From Rhodospirillales bacterium (GTDB taxonomy: Bacteria; Pseudomonadota; Alphaproteobacteria; Acetobacterales; Acetobacteraceae): 5,795 bases of DNA. Below, one piece after another: positions 1 to 5,699 of the stretch. A program made the translations under genes and the position numbers. Position 1 is the stretch's first letter. Every line of letters starts with the position of its first letter. Location: contig JANXSA010000374.1 of NCBI GenBank assembly GCA_025352915.1, positions 1 through 5,795 of the forward strand, given 5' to 3'. The notes under the pieces were generated by a model. That model was not told the origin of the DNA. It did not search any database and was given only the letters and a program-made list of their open reading frames with translations.

Positions 1-39
1 AGTATGATCCAGACGGATGATCCGCACACCGGCACTCAT
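1..39 (-). CDS. 5' end of an unidentified gene, cut by the window edge
   Basis: Only the first 13 codons are visible, reading MSAGVRIIRLDHT, and the frame is still open at the left edge. The start is supported by a strong Shine-Dalgarno GGAGG (plus-strand 45-49) five nt before the ATG at 39. An in-frame ATG at 60 would add seven residues (MLTVEVL) but has no ribosome binding site of its own. The gene is codirectional with the block to its right and starts 162 nt after the hydrolase stop codon. The tract between holds a repeat, a possible terminator and two hairpins. Too little protein is visible to assign a family, and the call rests on the ribosome binding site and open frame only. Confidence 0.45.
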   Translation of the reverse strand, partial: MSAGVRIIRLDHT

Positions 40-43
40 CAAA

Positions 44-75
44 ACCTCCACCGTCAGCATGTTATGACAGGAGGT
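44..75 (-). promoter_or_regulatory. Possible hairpin that masks a Shine-Dalgarno sequence
   Basis: On the minus-strand transcript ACCUCC (75 to 70) is the exact complement of GGAGGU (49 to 44), which contains the Shine-Dalgarno of the left-edge gene. Inside that six-pair stem, GUCA (68 to 65) can pair with UGAC (56 to 53), leaving an eight-base loop that holds the alternative AUG at 60. The pairing is read directly from the sequence. A role in controlling translation, for example by temperature or a ligand, is inference. No known riboswitch class was recognised. A six-pair stem can arise by chance, but its overlap with the only strong ribosome binding site nearby makes it notable. Confidence 0.4.
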
Positions 76-78
76 ATC

Positions 79-101
79 GAATCGGAGTTCTCAGCCGATT
101 C
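79..101 (-). other. Hairpin in the leader of the left-edge gene
   Basis: GAATCGG (79-85) and CCGATTC (95-101) form a perfect seven-pair stem around a nine-base loop. On the minus strand it comes immediately before the possible Shine-Dalgarno-masking hairpin, with three bases between them, so the two could stack as one structured leader. There is no T-run after it on either strand, so it does not look like an intrinsic terminator. Its role is unknown. Confidence 0.4.
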
Positions 102-141
102 CTAGCCCTATATGAGTCGTCGAATAAGACGGTTGGTATAA

Positions 142-169
142 TATTAAGGTCCAGGGGCTTGGCCCCTGG
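142..169 (-). terminator. Possible intrinsic terminator of the five-gene block
   Basis: On the minus strand, downstream of the hydrolase stop codon, an eight-pair GC-rich stem with a three-base loop (CCAGGGGC / CAA / GCCCCTGG, 169 to 151) is followed by ACC and then a T-rich but interrupted tract (TTAATA, 147 to 142). The stem is strong and the T-tract poor, so termination efficiency is uncertain. It forms part of the 42-bp repeat at 148-189, whose second hairpin lies between it and the stop codon. The placement suits the end of the minus-strand transcript. Confidence 0.4.
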
Positions 170-189
170 CGGGTCTGGGCGGAGCCCAG
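148..189. repeat. 42-bp double-hairpin repeat, left copy
   Basis: The element holds two palindromes in tandem: an eight-pair stem with a three-base loop at 151-169 and a six-pair stem (CTGGGC/GCCCAG) with a three-base loop at 175-189. An inverted copy at 5700-5741 matches it at 41 of 42 positions. The single difference is in the loop of the second hairpin (GGA here, AGA in the other copy). The A/T-rich bases to its left resemble those before the third, partial copy at 5754. It looks like a dispersed intergenic palindromic element of the REP type. Such GC-rich palindromes are familiar to me from Acetobacteraceae intergenic regions, but I could not check this. Confidence 0.8.
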
Positions 190-201
190 TCTTACTTTCC
201 T

Positions 202-1179
202 TCAGCCGTGCTCGGCCAGGAACAACAGGATGCGCCGGCCCAGCGCCGCCCATTGGGCTTCGCTCAGGTTGAATTCATGCCCGCCATCGATCATGTGCAC
301 CCGGATCTGTGGCGACATGGCACAGCCCCGCACCGTCTCGGCTTCGCCATACGGATCGTCGCGGCCCTGGATGATCAGGGTCGGCGTCGTCAGCGTGCCG
401 AGATGGGCATACCGTTCGGGCTCCGCCGCCCGCCCCGGTCCATGGAACGGGAAGCCCAGGCAAACCACCGCGGCCACATCATGCTGGCGCGCGAACAGCG
501 TGGCCACCCGCGCGCCGGATGACCGGCCGAACAGCACCGCCCGCCCGCGCCGGCCCGCCATCGCCTGTTCCAGCCGTGCCACCCGCGCTGCCAGGTTGCG
601 CTCATGATGACCGCGATGCTCCGGCGGCAGCATCGCCGCCTGCCGCACCACGCCATCGTTCATGAAAGGTGCCAGCGCCCGCAACAGCCCGTTCTCGATA
701 TTTTCGTCCGCCGGATACGAATCGCCGGCCAGGAACGCCGCCTGATGGGACACATCCTGGTTCGGCCCATGCCGGCCAAAGCCCCGCACCACCAGCAACG
801 CATCGTCGTGGATGCCATGCAGCAACGCCTCGGGCAGCCCGGCATCGCCATCGGTCCAGCGCCAGCCGCCCGGCTCGTATGAATGAAACCCATCCTGCAG
901 CGCGCCCAGCGACACCGACAATTCGCGGCTGCTCGTCTCGGTGATCACCTGCAACCCGGTGACCGCAAAGCCAAGCCGCCGCGCATCGCCCGACTGGCCC
1001 AATTCGGCCGGGCTGAACGTCGCCGCGCGCAGCCGCAATGGGCCCAACAGTGCGCCGATGCGAAAACCATAGCACCCCGGCGCCACCAGCGCCGGCAGCA
1101 CCACCTGGCCGCCAACGGTCAAGAGCAGCGGATGCTGCACGGCCTGGACCAGGGCTGCGGAGTCGGCGGTCGTCGGCAT
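202..1179 (-). CDS. Alpha/beta hydrolase with an extra N-terminal beta-rich domain
   Basis: A 325-residue protein. The C-terminal half is an alpha/beta hydrolase: nucleophile elbow G-R-S-S-G at 218-222 (Ser220), acid in QGRDDP (Asp274 or Asp275) and His301 in DGGHEF. The order and spacing, with CLGFPFHGPG after the elbow, resemble the KANL3/Tex30-like and dienelactone hydrolase-like group. No signal peptide is evident, so it is probably cytoplasmic. Residues about 36-120 are outside that fold and look beta-rich, ending in an aromatic stretch (GFHSYEPGGWRWTDGD). This resembles accessory segments I associate with glycan-related proteins of this bacterial group. The substrate is unknown. The ATG at 1179 is preferred over a GTG at 1269, because the extra 30 codons include two TTA and other poorly used codons. 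Neither start has a clear ribosome binding site. The gap to the GNAT stop is 95 nt, the gene is last in the block, and a repeat with a possible terminator follows 12 nt after its stop. Confidence 0.85.
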   Translation of the reverse strand: MPTTADSAALVQAVQHPLLLTVGGQVVLPALVAPGCYGFRIGALLGPLRLRAATFSPAELGQSGDARRLGFAVTGLQVITETSSRELSVSLGALQDGFHSYEPGGWRWTDGDAGLPEALLHGIHDDALLVVRGFGRHGPNQDVSHQAAFLAGDSYPADENIENGLLRALAPFMNDGVVRQAAMLPPEHRGHHERNLAARVARLEQAMAGRRGRAVLFGRSSGARVATLFARQHDVAAVVCLGFPFHGPGRAAEPERYAHLGTLTTPTLIIQGRDDPYGEAETVRGCAMSPQIRVHMIDGGHEFNLSEAQWAALGRRILLFLAEHG

Positions 1180-1274
1180 GAACGGAACTCGCGCGGGCAA
1201 CAGGAAGGAAGGCCGCGAATCTAAGCCGGCAAGCGTTAACGAAACCCTGCCGCCGCCGGCCCGCCCCACCGCCG

Positions 1275-1697
1275 CTACAGCGCCCGCCGGAACACCAAAT
1301 TCTCCCCATCGCGCGCCGATTCATGCCAGCCCGCGTGGCGATAAAACCCCTCCGCCCGCGTTCCCGCCCCGGTATCCAGGAACGCCTCGGCCACCCCGAT
1401 CCCGCGCAGCCAGCCGATGCAATCGGCCAACAGCCGCGTCCCGATCCCGCGCCCCTCCCACCCCGGCCGGACAAACAACGCCCAGATCAACCCGGACCGG
1501 TTGGCAATCGAAAACCCGATGATCGCCCCGTCCGCCTCGGCCACCCAGCCGCGCCCCGGCCCGGTGATATATGCCGCCGTCGCCGCCACGGTGACCGCGG
1601 TGCGATTGCTCAGCACATTCTCGCGCACCGCCAGCCGCACCGCCATGATCGCCGGCGCGTCGGCCGCCACCGCCTGGCGATAGCTGAACCGGCTCAC
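1275..1697 (-). CDS. GNAT family N-acetyltransferase
   Basis: A 140-residue single-domain protein of normal GNAT length. It opens with the usual first strand and helix (YRQAVAADAPAIMAVRLAVREN). The acetyl-CoA pyrophosphate-binding motif A lies at about 73-90 (ALFVRPGWEGRGIGTRLL), where E81-x-x-G84-x-G86 stands in for the common Q/R-x-x-G-x-G/A. Motif B follows with FYRHAGW at 118-124. GNAT enzymes transfer acetyl from acetyl-CoA to an amine, but the acceptor cannot be read from the sequence. The start is GTG. It is effectively forced, because an in-frame TAA lies at 1704-1706 just upstream and the next Met (residue 18) would cut into the fold. There is no clear ribosome binding site. It follows tam by only 19 nt, so translational coupling is likely. 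In this setting it could acetylate an amino sugar, but a generic amino-acid or antibiotic acetyltransferase is equally possible. Confidence 0.85.
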   Translation of the reverse strand: MSRFSYRQAVAADAPAIMAVRLAVRENVLSNRTAVTVAATAAYITGPGRGWVAEADGAIIGFSIANRSGLIWALFVRPGWEGRGIGTRLLADCIGWLRGIGVAEAFLDTGAGTRAEGFYRHAGWHESARDGENLVFRRAL

Positions 1698-1725
1698 CGC
1701 CGCTTACCAAACCGGCTCACCGCCG
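1687..1725. repeat. 16-bp direct repeat over the tam/GNAT junction
   Basis: The 16-base string AACCGGCTCACCGCCG occurs at 1687-1702 and again at 1710-1725, offset by 23 bp. On the minus strand one copy carries the TGA stop of tam and the other the GTG start of the GNAT gene. The offset is not a multiple of three, so the two copies are read in different frames. It may record a short duplication that separated a former overlapping stop and start. Confidence 0.7.
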
Positions 1726-2478
1726 GGCGACGATGAACAGCCGGCGAAACGGCAACAGCGTGGTCCCGTCCGCCCGGCGCGGATAATGCGGCGCCACCGC
1801 CGCCGAATACGCCGCCAGAAACTGCGCCCGCAAATCCGCCGGCAGCGGATCGAGGAACGGCCGCAAGCTGGTCCCGCTCGCCCACTGCACCGCCGCATTC
1901 TCCCCGCTCAACGCATGCAGGTAGACCGTCTCCCAGATATCCAGCTCCGAAGAAATCGGCCGCAACACATCCCAATACTGCCCGGCCTCCAGGATCGGCG
2001 GCGCCCCGCCAATTTCGGCCAGCAACGGCGCCCAAGGCCCTTCCGCCGCCACCTGATGCTGCAACGCCCGGATCGGCGCCGCATGCATCGCCGGCATCTG
2101 CACCGCCATCACCCCGCCCGGCGCCAATTGCCCCACCAGCCGCGGCAACAACCCCTCATGCCCGCCCAGCCAATGCAGCGCCGCGTTGGAATACAGCACA
2201 TCCACCGCCGCCTCAGCCGTCCACCCGCCAAAATCCGCCTGCGCGAACCGGCACCCCGCCGCCGCCGCCCGTGCACGCTCCAGCATCGGCCCGGACCCAT
2301 CGACCCCCAGCACATCCGCCCCCGGCCAACGCTGTTTCAAAATGGCGGTAACATTCCCCGGCCCACACCCCAGATCGACCACCCGCCCCGGCGCCGCATC
2401 AATCCGCGCCAGCAAATCCAGCGCCGGCCGCAGCCGCTCATCGCCATAGCGCAGATACTCCGCCGGGTCCCACCGCAT
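1717..2478 (-). CDS. tam: Trans-aconitate 2-methyltransferase
   Basis: A 253-residue class I SAM-dependent methyltransferase that I recognise as Tam-like along its whole length. The features are WDPAEYL..DERLRPALDLLARI at the N-terminus, motif I VVDLGCGPGN at 33-42, the acidic residue D60 in GVD, SNAALHW at 97-103, LAPGGVMAVQMP at 118-129, DIWETVYLH at 180-188 and the ending RLFIVARR. E. coli Tam methylates trans-aconitate, an inhibitory by-product of citrate dehydration, to its monomethyl ester in the cytosol (EC 2.1.1.144). The ATG at 2478 is chosen because GGAGG lies eight nt upstream and the result starts like E. coli Tam. In-frame ATGs at 2508 and 2523 would overlap the aminotransferase end and lack a ribosome binding site. 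The gene follows the aminotransferase by 22 nt and ends 19 nt before the GNAT gene. Its substrate could differ in this sugar-gene context. Confidence 0.88.
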   Translation of the reverse strand: MRWDPAEYLRYGDERLRPALDLLARIDAAPGRVVDLGCGPGNVTAILKQRWPGADVLGVDGSGPMLERARAAAAGCRFAQADFGGWTAEAAVDVLYSNAALHWLGGHEGLLPRLVGQLAPGGVMAVQMPAMHAAPIRALQHQVAAEGPWAPLLAEIGGAPPILEAGQYWDVLRPISSELDIWETVYLHALSGENAAVQWASGTSLRPFLDPLPADLRAQFLAAYSAAVAPHYPRRADGTTLLPFRRLFIVARR

Positions 2479-2486
2479 GGCGACAC

Positions 2487-2491
2487 CCTCC
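2487..2491 (-). promoter_or_regulatory. Ribosome binding site that fixes the tam start
   Basis: GGAGG (minus strand) lies eight nt before the ATG at 2478, inside the 22-nt gap after the aminotransferase stop. It is the clearest Shine-Dalgarno among the complete genes here and selects this ATG over two upstream in-frame ones. Confidence 0.75.
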
Positions 2492-2500
2492 GGCACGCGC

Positions 2501-3637
2501 TCAGACATTGGCCAGCACCGCATCGCAAATCCGCGCCAGCTCCGCCTCGCTCAAATCCGGATGGATCGGCAACGCCATGATCCGCTCCGCCAAATCCTCC
2601 GAAACCGGCAGCGCCGCCCCATCATGCGCATCGCGATACGCCGGCTGCCGATGCAACGGCTTCGGATAATAGATGGCACTCGGCACGCCCCGCGCCTTCA
2701 GCCCGTCCTGCATCCGCGTCCGCGCCGCCGCATCCGGCAACAGGATCGCATAGATCGCCCAGGCCGCCTTCGAATCCGCCACCCGCACCGGCGTCACCAC
2801 CGCATTGCCCAGCCGCGAATCATAGTACTGCGCCACCCTCTCCCGCGCCGCCAACTCCTCCGGAAACACCGTCAACTTGCTCAGCAGCACCGCCGCCTGC
2901 AACGTATCCAGCCGCCCGTTCATCCCCGTCCGCAACACCTCATACCGCGTCGTCCCCTCGCCATGCGTCCGCAGGCTGCGATACAGCGCCGCCCGCTCGT
3001 CGCTCTCGGTAAACAGCGCCCCGCCATCGCCATACGCCCCCAGCGGCTTGCTCGGAAAAAAACTCGTCGCCGTCGCATCCGCCATCACCCCCAGCATCCG
3101 CCCCCCCAGGCTGGCGCCAAAACTCTGCGCACAGTCATCCAGCGTCACCAGCCCCGTCCGCCGCGCCACCGCCGACAGCGCCGGCCAATCCGCCGGCTGC
3201 CCAAACAAATCCACCCCGATCAGCATCCGCGGCACCAGATTCCCCGCCGCCCGCACCTCGGCCACCCGCGCCTCCAGATGCCCGGGATCGATCTGGAACG
3301 TCCGCGGATCAACATCGACAAACACCGGCGTCGCCCCCAGCACCAGCGGCACCTCGGCCGTCGCGGTATAGGTGAACGCCGGCAGGAACACCGCATCCCC
3401 GCGCCCAATCCCCTCCGCCATCATCGCGATCTGCAGCGCATCCGTCCCCGAACTGATCGAAACGCAATGCTTCGCCCCGCAGAACGCCGCCAGCGCCGCC
3501 TCCAACTCCGCCACCTCCGGCCCCAGGATGAACTGGCAATGCCCCAAAACCACCTCCAGCCGCCGCCGCAGATCGGCACTGATCCGCGCCTGCTGCGCCT
3601 TGAGGTCGATGAAAGGTATCGGCGTCGGTTCGGTCAT
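2501..3637 (-). CDS. DegT/DnrJ/EryC1/StrS sugar aminotransferase, WbpE/WlbC-like
   Basis: A 378-residue PLP enzyme, full length for the family. Landmarks are FIDLKAQQARI near the start, QFILGPEVAELE at 35-46, the phosphate-binding SSGTDAL at 62-68, the ring-binding Asp168 in LDDCAQSFGA, the Schiff-base Lys197 in SFFPSKPLGAYGDGG, and NGRLDTLQAA at 240-249. Family members transaminate keto-sugar nucleotides with glutamate. The overall sequence closely recalls Pseudomonas WbpE and Bordetella WlbC, which aminate C3 of UDP-2-acetamido-3-keto-glucuronate, but the regiospecificity here is not proven. The partner oxidase and dehydrogenase of that pathway are not in this window. The ATG at 3637 matches the family N-terminus. 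The frame stays open further upstream, but only through the A/T-rich repeat, which gives a Phe/Lys-rich tail with no family match. The ribosome binding site is weak (GGGA). The gene begins 23 nt after the repeat. Confidence 0.9.
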   Translation of the reverse strand: MTEPTPIPFIDLKAQQARISADLRRRLEVVLGHCQFILGPEVAELEAALAAFCGAKHCVSISSGTDALQIAMMAEGIGRGDAVFLPAFTYTATAEVPLVLGATPVFVDVDPRTFQIDPGHLEARVAEVRAAGNLVPRMLIGVDLFGQPADWPALSAVARRTGLVTLDDCAQSFGASLGGRMLGVMADATATSFFPSKPLGAYGDGGALFTESDERAALYRSLRTHGEGTTRYEVLRTGMNGRLDTLQAAVLLSKLTVFPEELAARERVAQYYDSRLGNAVVTPVRVADSKAAWAIYAILLPDAAARTRMQDGLKARGVPSAIYYPKPLHRQPAYRDAHDGAALPVSEDLAERIMALPIHPDLSEAELARICDAVLANV

Positions 3638-3660
3638 GCGCGGTCCCAGACAAACGGATA

Positions 3661-3730
3661 AAAAGTTTTTGCTTCTTTTTTCAAAAAGAAGCGCTTGTTC
3701 TTTTTTGAAAAAAAGAACCAAAAAACTTTT
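3661..3730. repeat. A/T-rich nested palindrome (three-way junction element)
   Basis: Three perfect ten-pair stems nest in 70 bp: an outer stem 3661-3670 with 3721-3730, hairpin A 3671-3680 with 3683-3692, and hairpin B 3697-3706 with 3709-3718. The inner hairpins have two-base nominal loops and their arm sequences resemble each other. The element counts about 24% GC inside otherwise very GC-rich DNA. It fills most of the 120-nt gap between the dehydratase stop and the aminotransferase start. It could be a dispersed repeat, a weak bidirectional terminator or an attenuator inside the operon. On the minus strand there is no plain GC-stem plus T-run, so a standard terminator is not obvious. The frames through it are open, which invites false N-terminal extensions of neighbouring genes. 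Confidence 0.8.
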
Positions 3731-3757
3731 GAATACTTTGCACCCGGCCCTCCCTTC

Positions 3758-5653
3758 TCACGCCCGCGCGGCGTCGGCGGGCGCGGCGTTATGGGCGAAT
3801 TCCGGAACCTGGCGCCCGAGATGGGCCAAAGCGAGCCGCACATTGCCGCCCCGCGCCGCCCCAGCAATCTCGTCGATCGCCCGCCCGACAATGGCCGCAT
3901 CCGCCGTGCGCGGTCGTGCCATCAGCAGCCCGTCATGCCCGGTCGGCACCGCCGGCTCGCGGCCATGGAACAGCTCCTCGAACAGCTTCTCGCCCGGCCG
4001 CAGCCCGGTATAGCGGATCTGCACATCCACATCCGGCCGCAACCCCGCCAGCCGGATCATGTTCCGCGCCAGGTCGGAAATCTTCACCGGCTCGCCCATG
4101 TCCAACACGAAGATGCCGCCATCGCGCAAAAACGCCGGCGAGGACTCCAGCGTCCCCACCACACTGGCCTGCAACACCAGCCCCACCGCCTCGCGCACCG
4201 TCATGAAATAGCGCTGCATGTCCGGATGCGTCACCGTCAGCGGCCCGCCGCGCGCCAACTGCCGCTGGAACACCGGCACCACACTCCCAGTCGACCCCAG
4301 CACATTGCCGAACCTGACCGTGATGCACCGCAACCCACCCGACGCGCGCCCCTGGATATCCAGCGCCTGGCAATACATCTCCGCCAGCCGCTTGCTCGCC
4401 CCCATCACGCTGGTCGGGTTGACCGCCTTGTCGGTCGAAATCAGCACCATCGCCGCCGCCCCCGCCGCCCGCGCCGCATCCGCCACATTGCGCGTCCCCG
4501 CCGCATTGGTCAGCAGCCCCTCGGCCGGATTCGCCTCCACCATCGGCACATGCTTCAGCGCCGCGGCATGGAACACCAGCTCGGGCCGGTACTGCTCGAA
4601 CACCGCGCGAATCCGCGCCTCGTCGCGCACATCGGCAATCACCGCATGGCGCGGAACCAAGGCCGCCGTCTCCCCCAGCTCAAGATCAATCTGCCAAAGC
4701 GCGAACTCGCCGTTATCAACCAGCACCAGCAGCGAAGGCCCCAGCGCCGCAACCTGCCGCGCCAACTCGGACCCGATCGTCCCCCCGGCCCCGGTGACAA
4801 TCACCCGCCGCCCCTGCACCAGCCGCGCCATCCCCTCGCGGTCCAGCCGCACCTGCGGCCGGTTCAGCAAATCCTCGATCGCCACCGGCCCAAGCTGCAA
4901 TCCGCCCGCCCCCCGCGCCGCCTCCAGGCTGGTCAGCCGCGGCGCGCTCGCCACCCGCACCCCCTCCTGCTCCGCGCACGCCATCACCTGCGCCAGCGCG
5001 CTGCCCGAAAGATGCGGGTCGGTAATCACCAGCGTGCTCGGCAGCCGGTCCTCCTCGCGCAACCGCGCCAGCACCGGCGCCAATTCCCCCAGCCCGCCCA
5101 AAATCGGCTGCCCATTGATCCGCCGCCCGGTCTGCCCACTCCCCGTCGAGACCAACCCAACAACATGGAACGGCGCCGCCCGCTCGCCCGCCAGCGCCCG
5201 CAAAAACAGATCGCTGGCATCCCCGGCCCCCACCAGCAGGATCGCCGCTCCACCCCCGGAGCCCCCGCGCCCCTCCTGCGTCAGCCGATAGGCCAGCCGC
5301 GGCGCCGCCAACAGCACGATCAACGCCAACGCATGCGCCACCGGCAAACTCGGCCCAGGCATCACCCCGCCACCCTCGCGCAACCCGATCGGAAAAATCG
5401 CCGCCGCCGCGATCGCCGCCGCCGCCACCGCCAACAAATCCTGCGTCCCGGCAAACCGCCAATACTGCACCGACAACCGGAACGGCAGCCCCGCCAGCAG
5501 CAACGCTAAAACCGCCCAAGGCAACGCCCAAGCCGGCGTCAACGGATCGCCCCCGCCGACCATCCAGCGCGCCAGCACATAGGCGCCGGCGGCCAACAAG
5601 CCGTCCAGCCCCACGTTCAAGCCGATCCGCACCAGGGAACGCCGTGTCGCCAT
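3758..5653 (-). CDS. Membrane-anchored nucleotide-sugar 4,6-dehydratase (WbpM/FlaA1/CapD long form)
   Basis: A 631-residue protein, near the usual length of long-form polysaccharide biosynthesis dehydratases. Four hydrophobic segments at about 10-31, 42-60, 72-91 (very Ala-rich) and 103-121 anchor it in the inner membrane. A first Rossmann-like domain (ILLVGAGDASD at 138-148) precedes the catalytic SDR domain, which has TGAGGTIG (287-294) for NAD(P), HAAALKHVPMVE, STDKAVNPTSVMGASKR (406-422), RFGNVLGSTGSVVPVF (447-462) and LRPGEKLFEEL near the end. The usual YxxxK is MxxxK (Met417, Lys421), as is characteristic of WbpM-type enzymes. The expected reaction is UDP-GlcNAc to its 4-keto-6-deoxy derivative, the entry to many acetamido sugars of O-antigen, capsule or glycoprotein. 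It is the first gene of the block. The ATG at 5653 has only a G-run too close to act as a good ribosome binding site. Confidence 0.92.
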   Translation of the reverse strand: MATRRSLVRIGLNVGLDGLLAAGAYVLARWMVGGGDPLTPAWALPWAVLALLLAGLPFRLSVQYWRFAGTQDLLAVAAAAIAAAAIFPIGLREGGGVMPGPSLPVAHALALIVLLAAPRLAYRLTQEGRGGSGGGAAILLVGAGDASDLFLRALAGERAAPFHVVGLVSTGSGQTGRRINGQPILGGLGELAPVLARLREEDRLPSTLVITDPHLSGSALAQVMACAEQEGVRVASAPRLTSLEAARGAGGLQLGPVAIEDLLNRPQVRLDREGMARLVQGRRVIVTGAGGTIGSELARQVAALGPSLLVLVDNGEFALWQIDLELGETAALVPRHAVIADVRDEARIRAVFEQYRPELVFHAAALKHVPMVEANPAEGLLTNAAGTRNVADAARAAGAAAMVLISTDKAVNPTSVMGASKRLAEMYCQALDIQGRASGGLRCITVRFGNVLGSTGSVVPVFQRQLARGGPLTVTHPDMQRYFMTVREAVGLVLQASVVGTLESSPAFLRDGGIFVLDMGEPVKISDLARNMIRLAGLRPDVDVQIRYTGLRPGEKLFEELFHGREPAVPTGHDGLLMARPRTADAAIVGRAIDEIAGAARGGNVRLALAHLGRQVPEFAHNAAPADAARA

Positions 5654-5699
5654 GCCCCCTGTATACGTCGCCCAACCGCTTCCGCCATAGCCAGCAAGG

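Noticed and set aside
44..115. Resemblance to a TPP riboswitch (a GCUGAGA in the hairpin loop and a loose match after it)
   Set aside because: The other invariant TPP elements do not match (UAAC in place of UAAU, no GCG-AGGGA segment, no proper P1/P2 strand). The CUGAGA hexamer alone is weak evidence. A covariance-model search of the full leader would settle it.
137..142. A perfect TATAAT on the plus strand
   Set aside because: No acceptable -35 hexamer lies 16-18 bp upstream, and transcription from it would run straight into the 42-bp hairpin repeat and antisense to the hydrolase. The same bases recur beside the third repeat copy, so they look like part of the repeat's surroundings.
1180..1269. 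An N-terminal extension of the hydrolase from a GTG at 1269, five nt after the GNAT stop
   Set aside because: The tight spacing is appealing, but the 30 added codons include two TTA and other poorly used codons, have no domain character, and there is no ribosome binding site. The ATG at 1179 is preferred, with moderate certainty.
602..1474. A 290-codon minus-strand frame overlapping the GNAT and hydrolase genes
   Set aside because: Gly/Arg/Ala-rich with no recognisable motif; it is an alternative frame of two well-supported genes.
2477..3661. A 394-codon open frame on the plus strand, antisense to the aminotransferase
   Set aside because: It has the same low-complexity Arg/Pro/His composition and lies opposite a gene with intact PLP-enzyme motifs, so it is a shadow frame.
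3661..3730. Reading the A/T-rich element as a simple intrinsic terminator
   Set aside because: Its stems are almost all A/T, and on the minus strand no GC-rich hairpin followed by a T-run is present. Termination or attenuation remains possible but is not shown.
3695..5509. A 604-codon open frame on the plus strand, antisense to the dehydratase
   Set aside because: The predicted protein is dominated by Arg, Pro, His and Gln with no domain, which is what a GC-rich gene gives when read backwards. The minus-strand gene has clear family motifs along its whole length.
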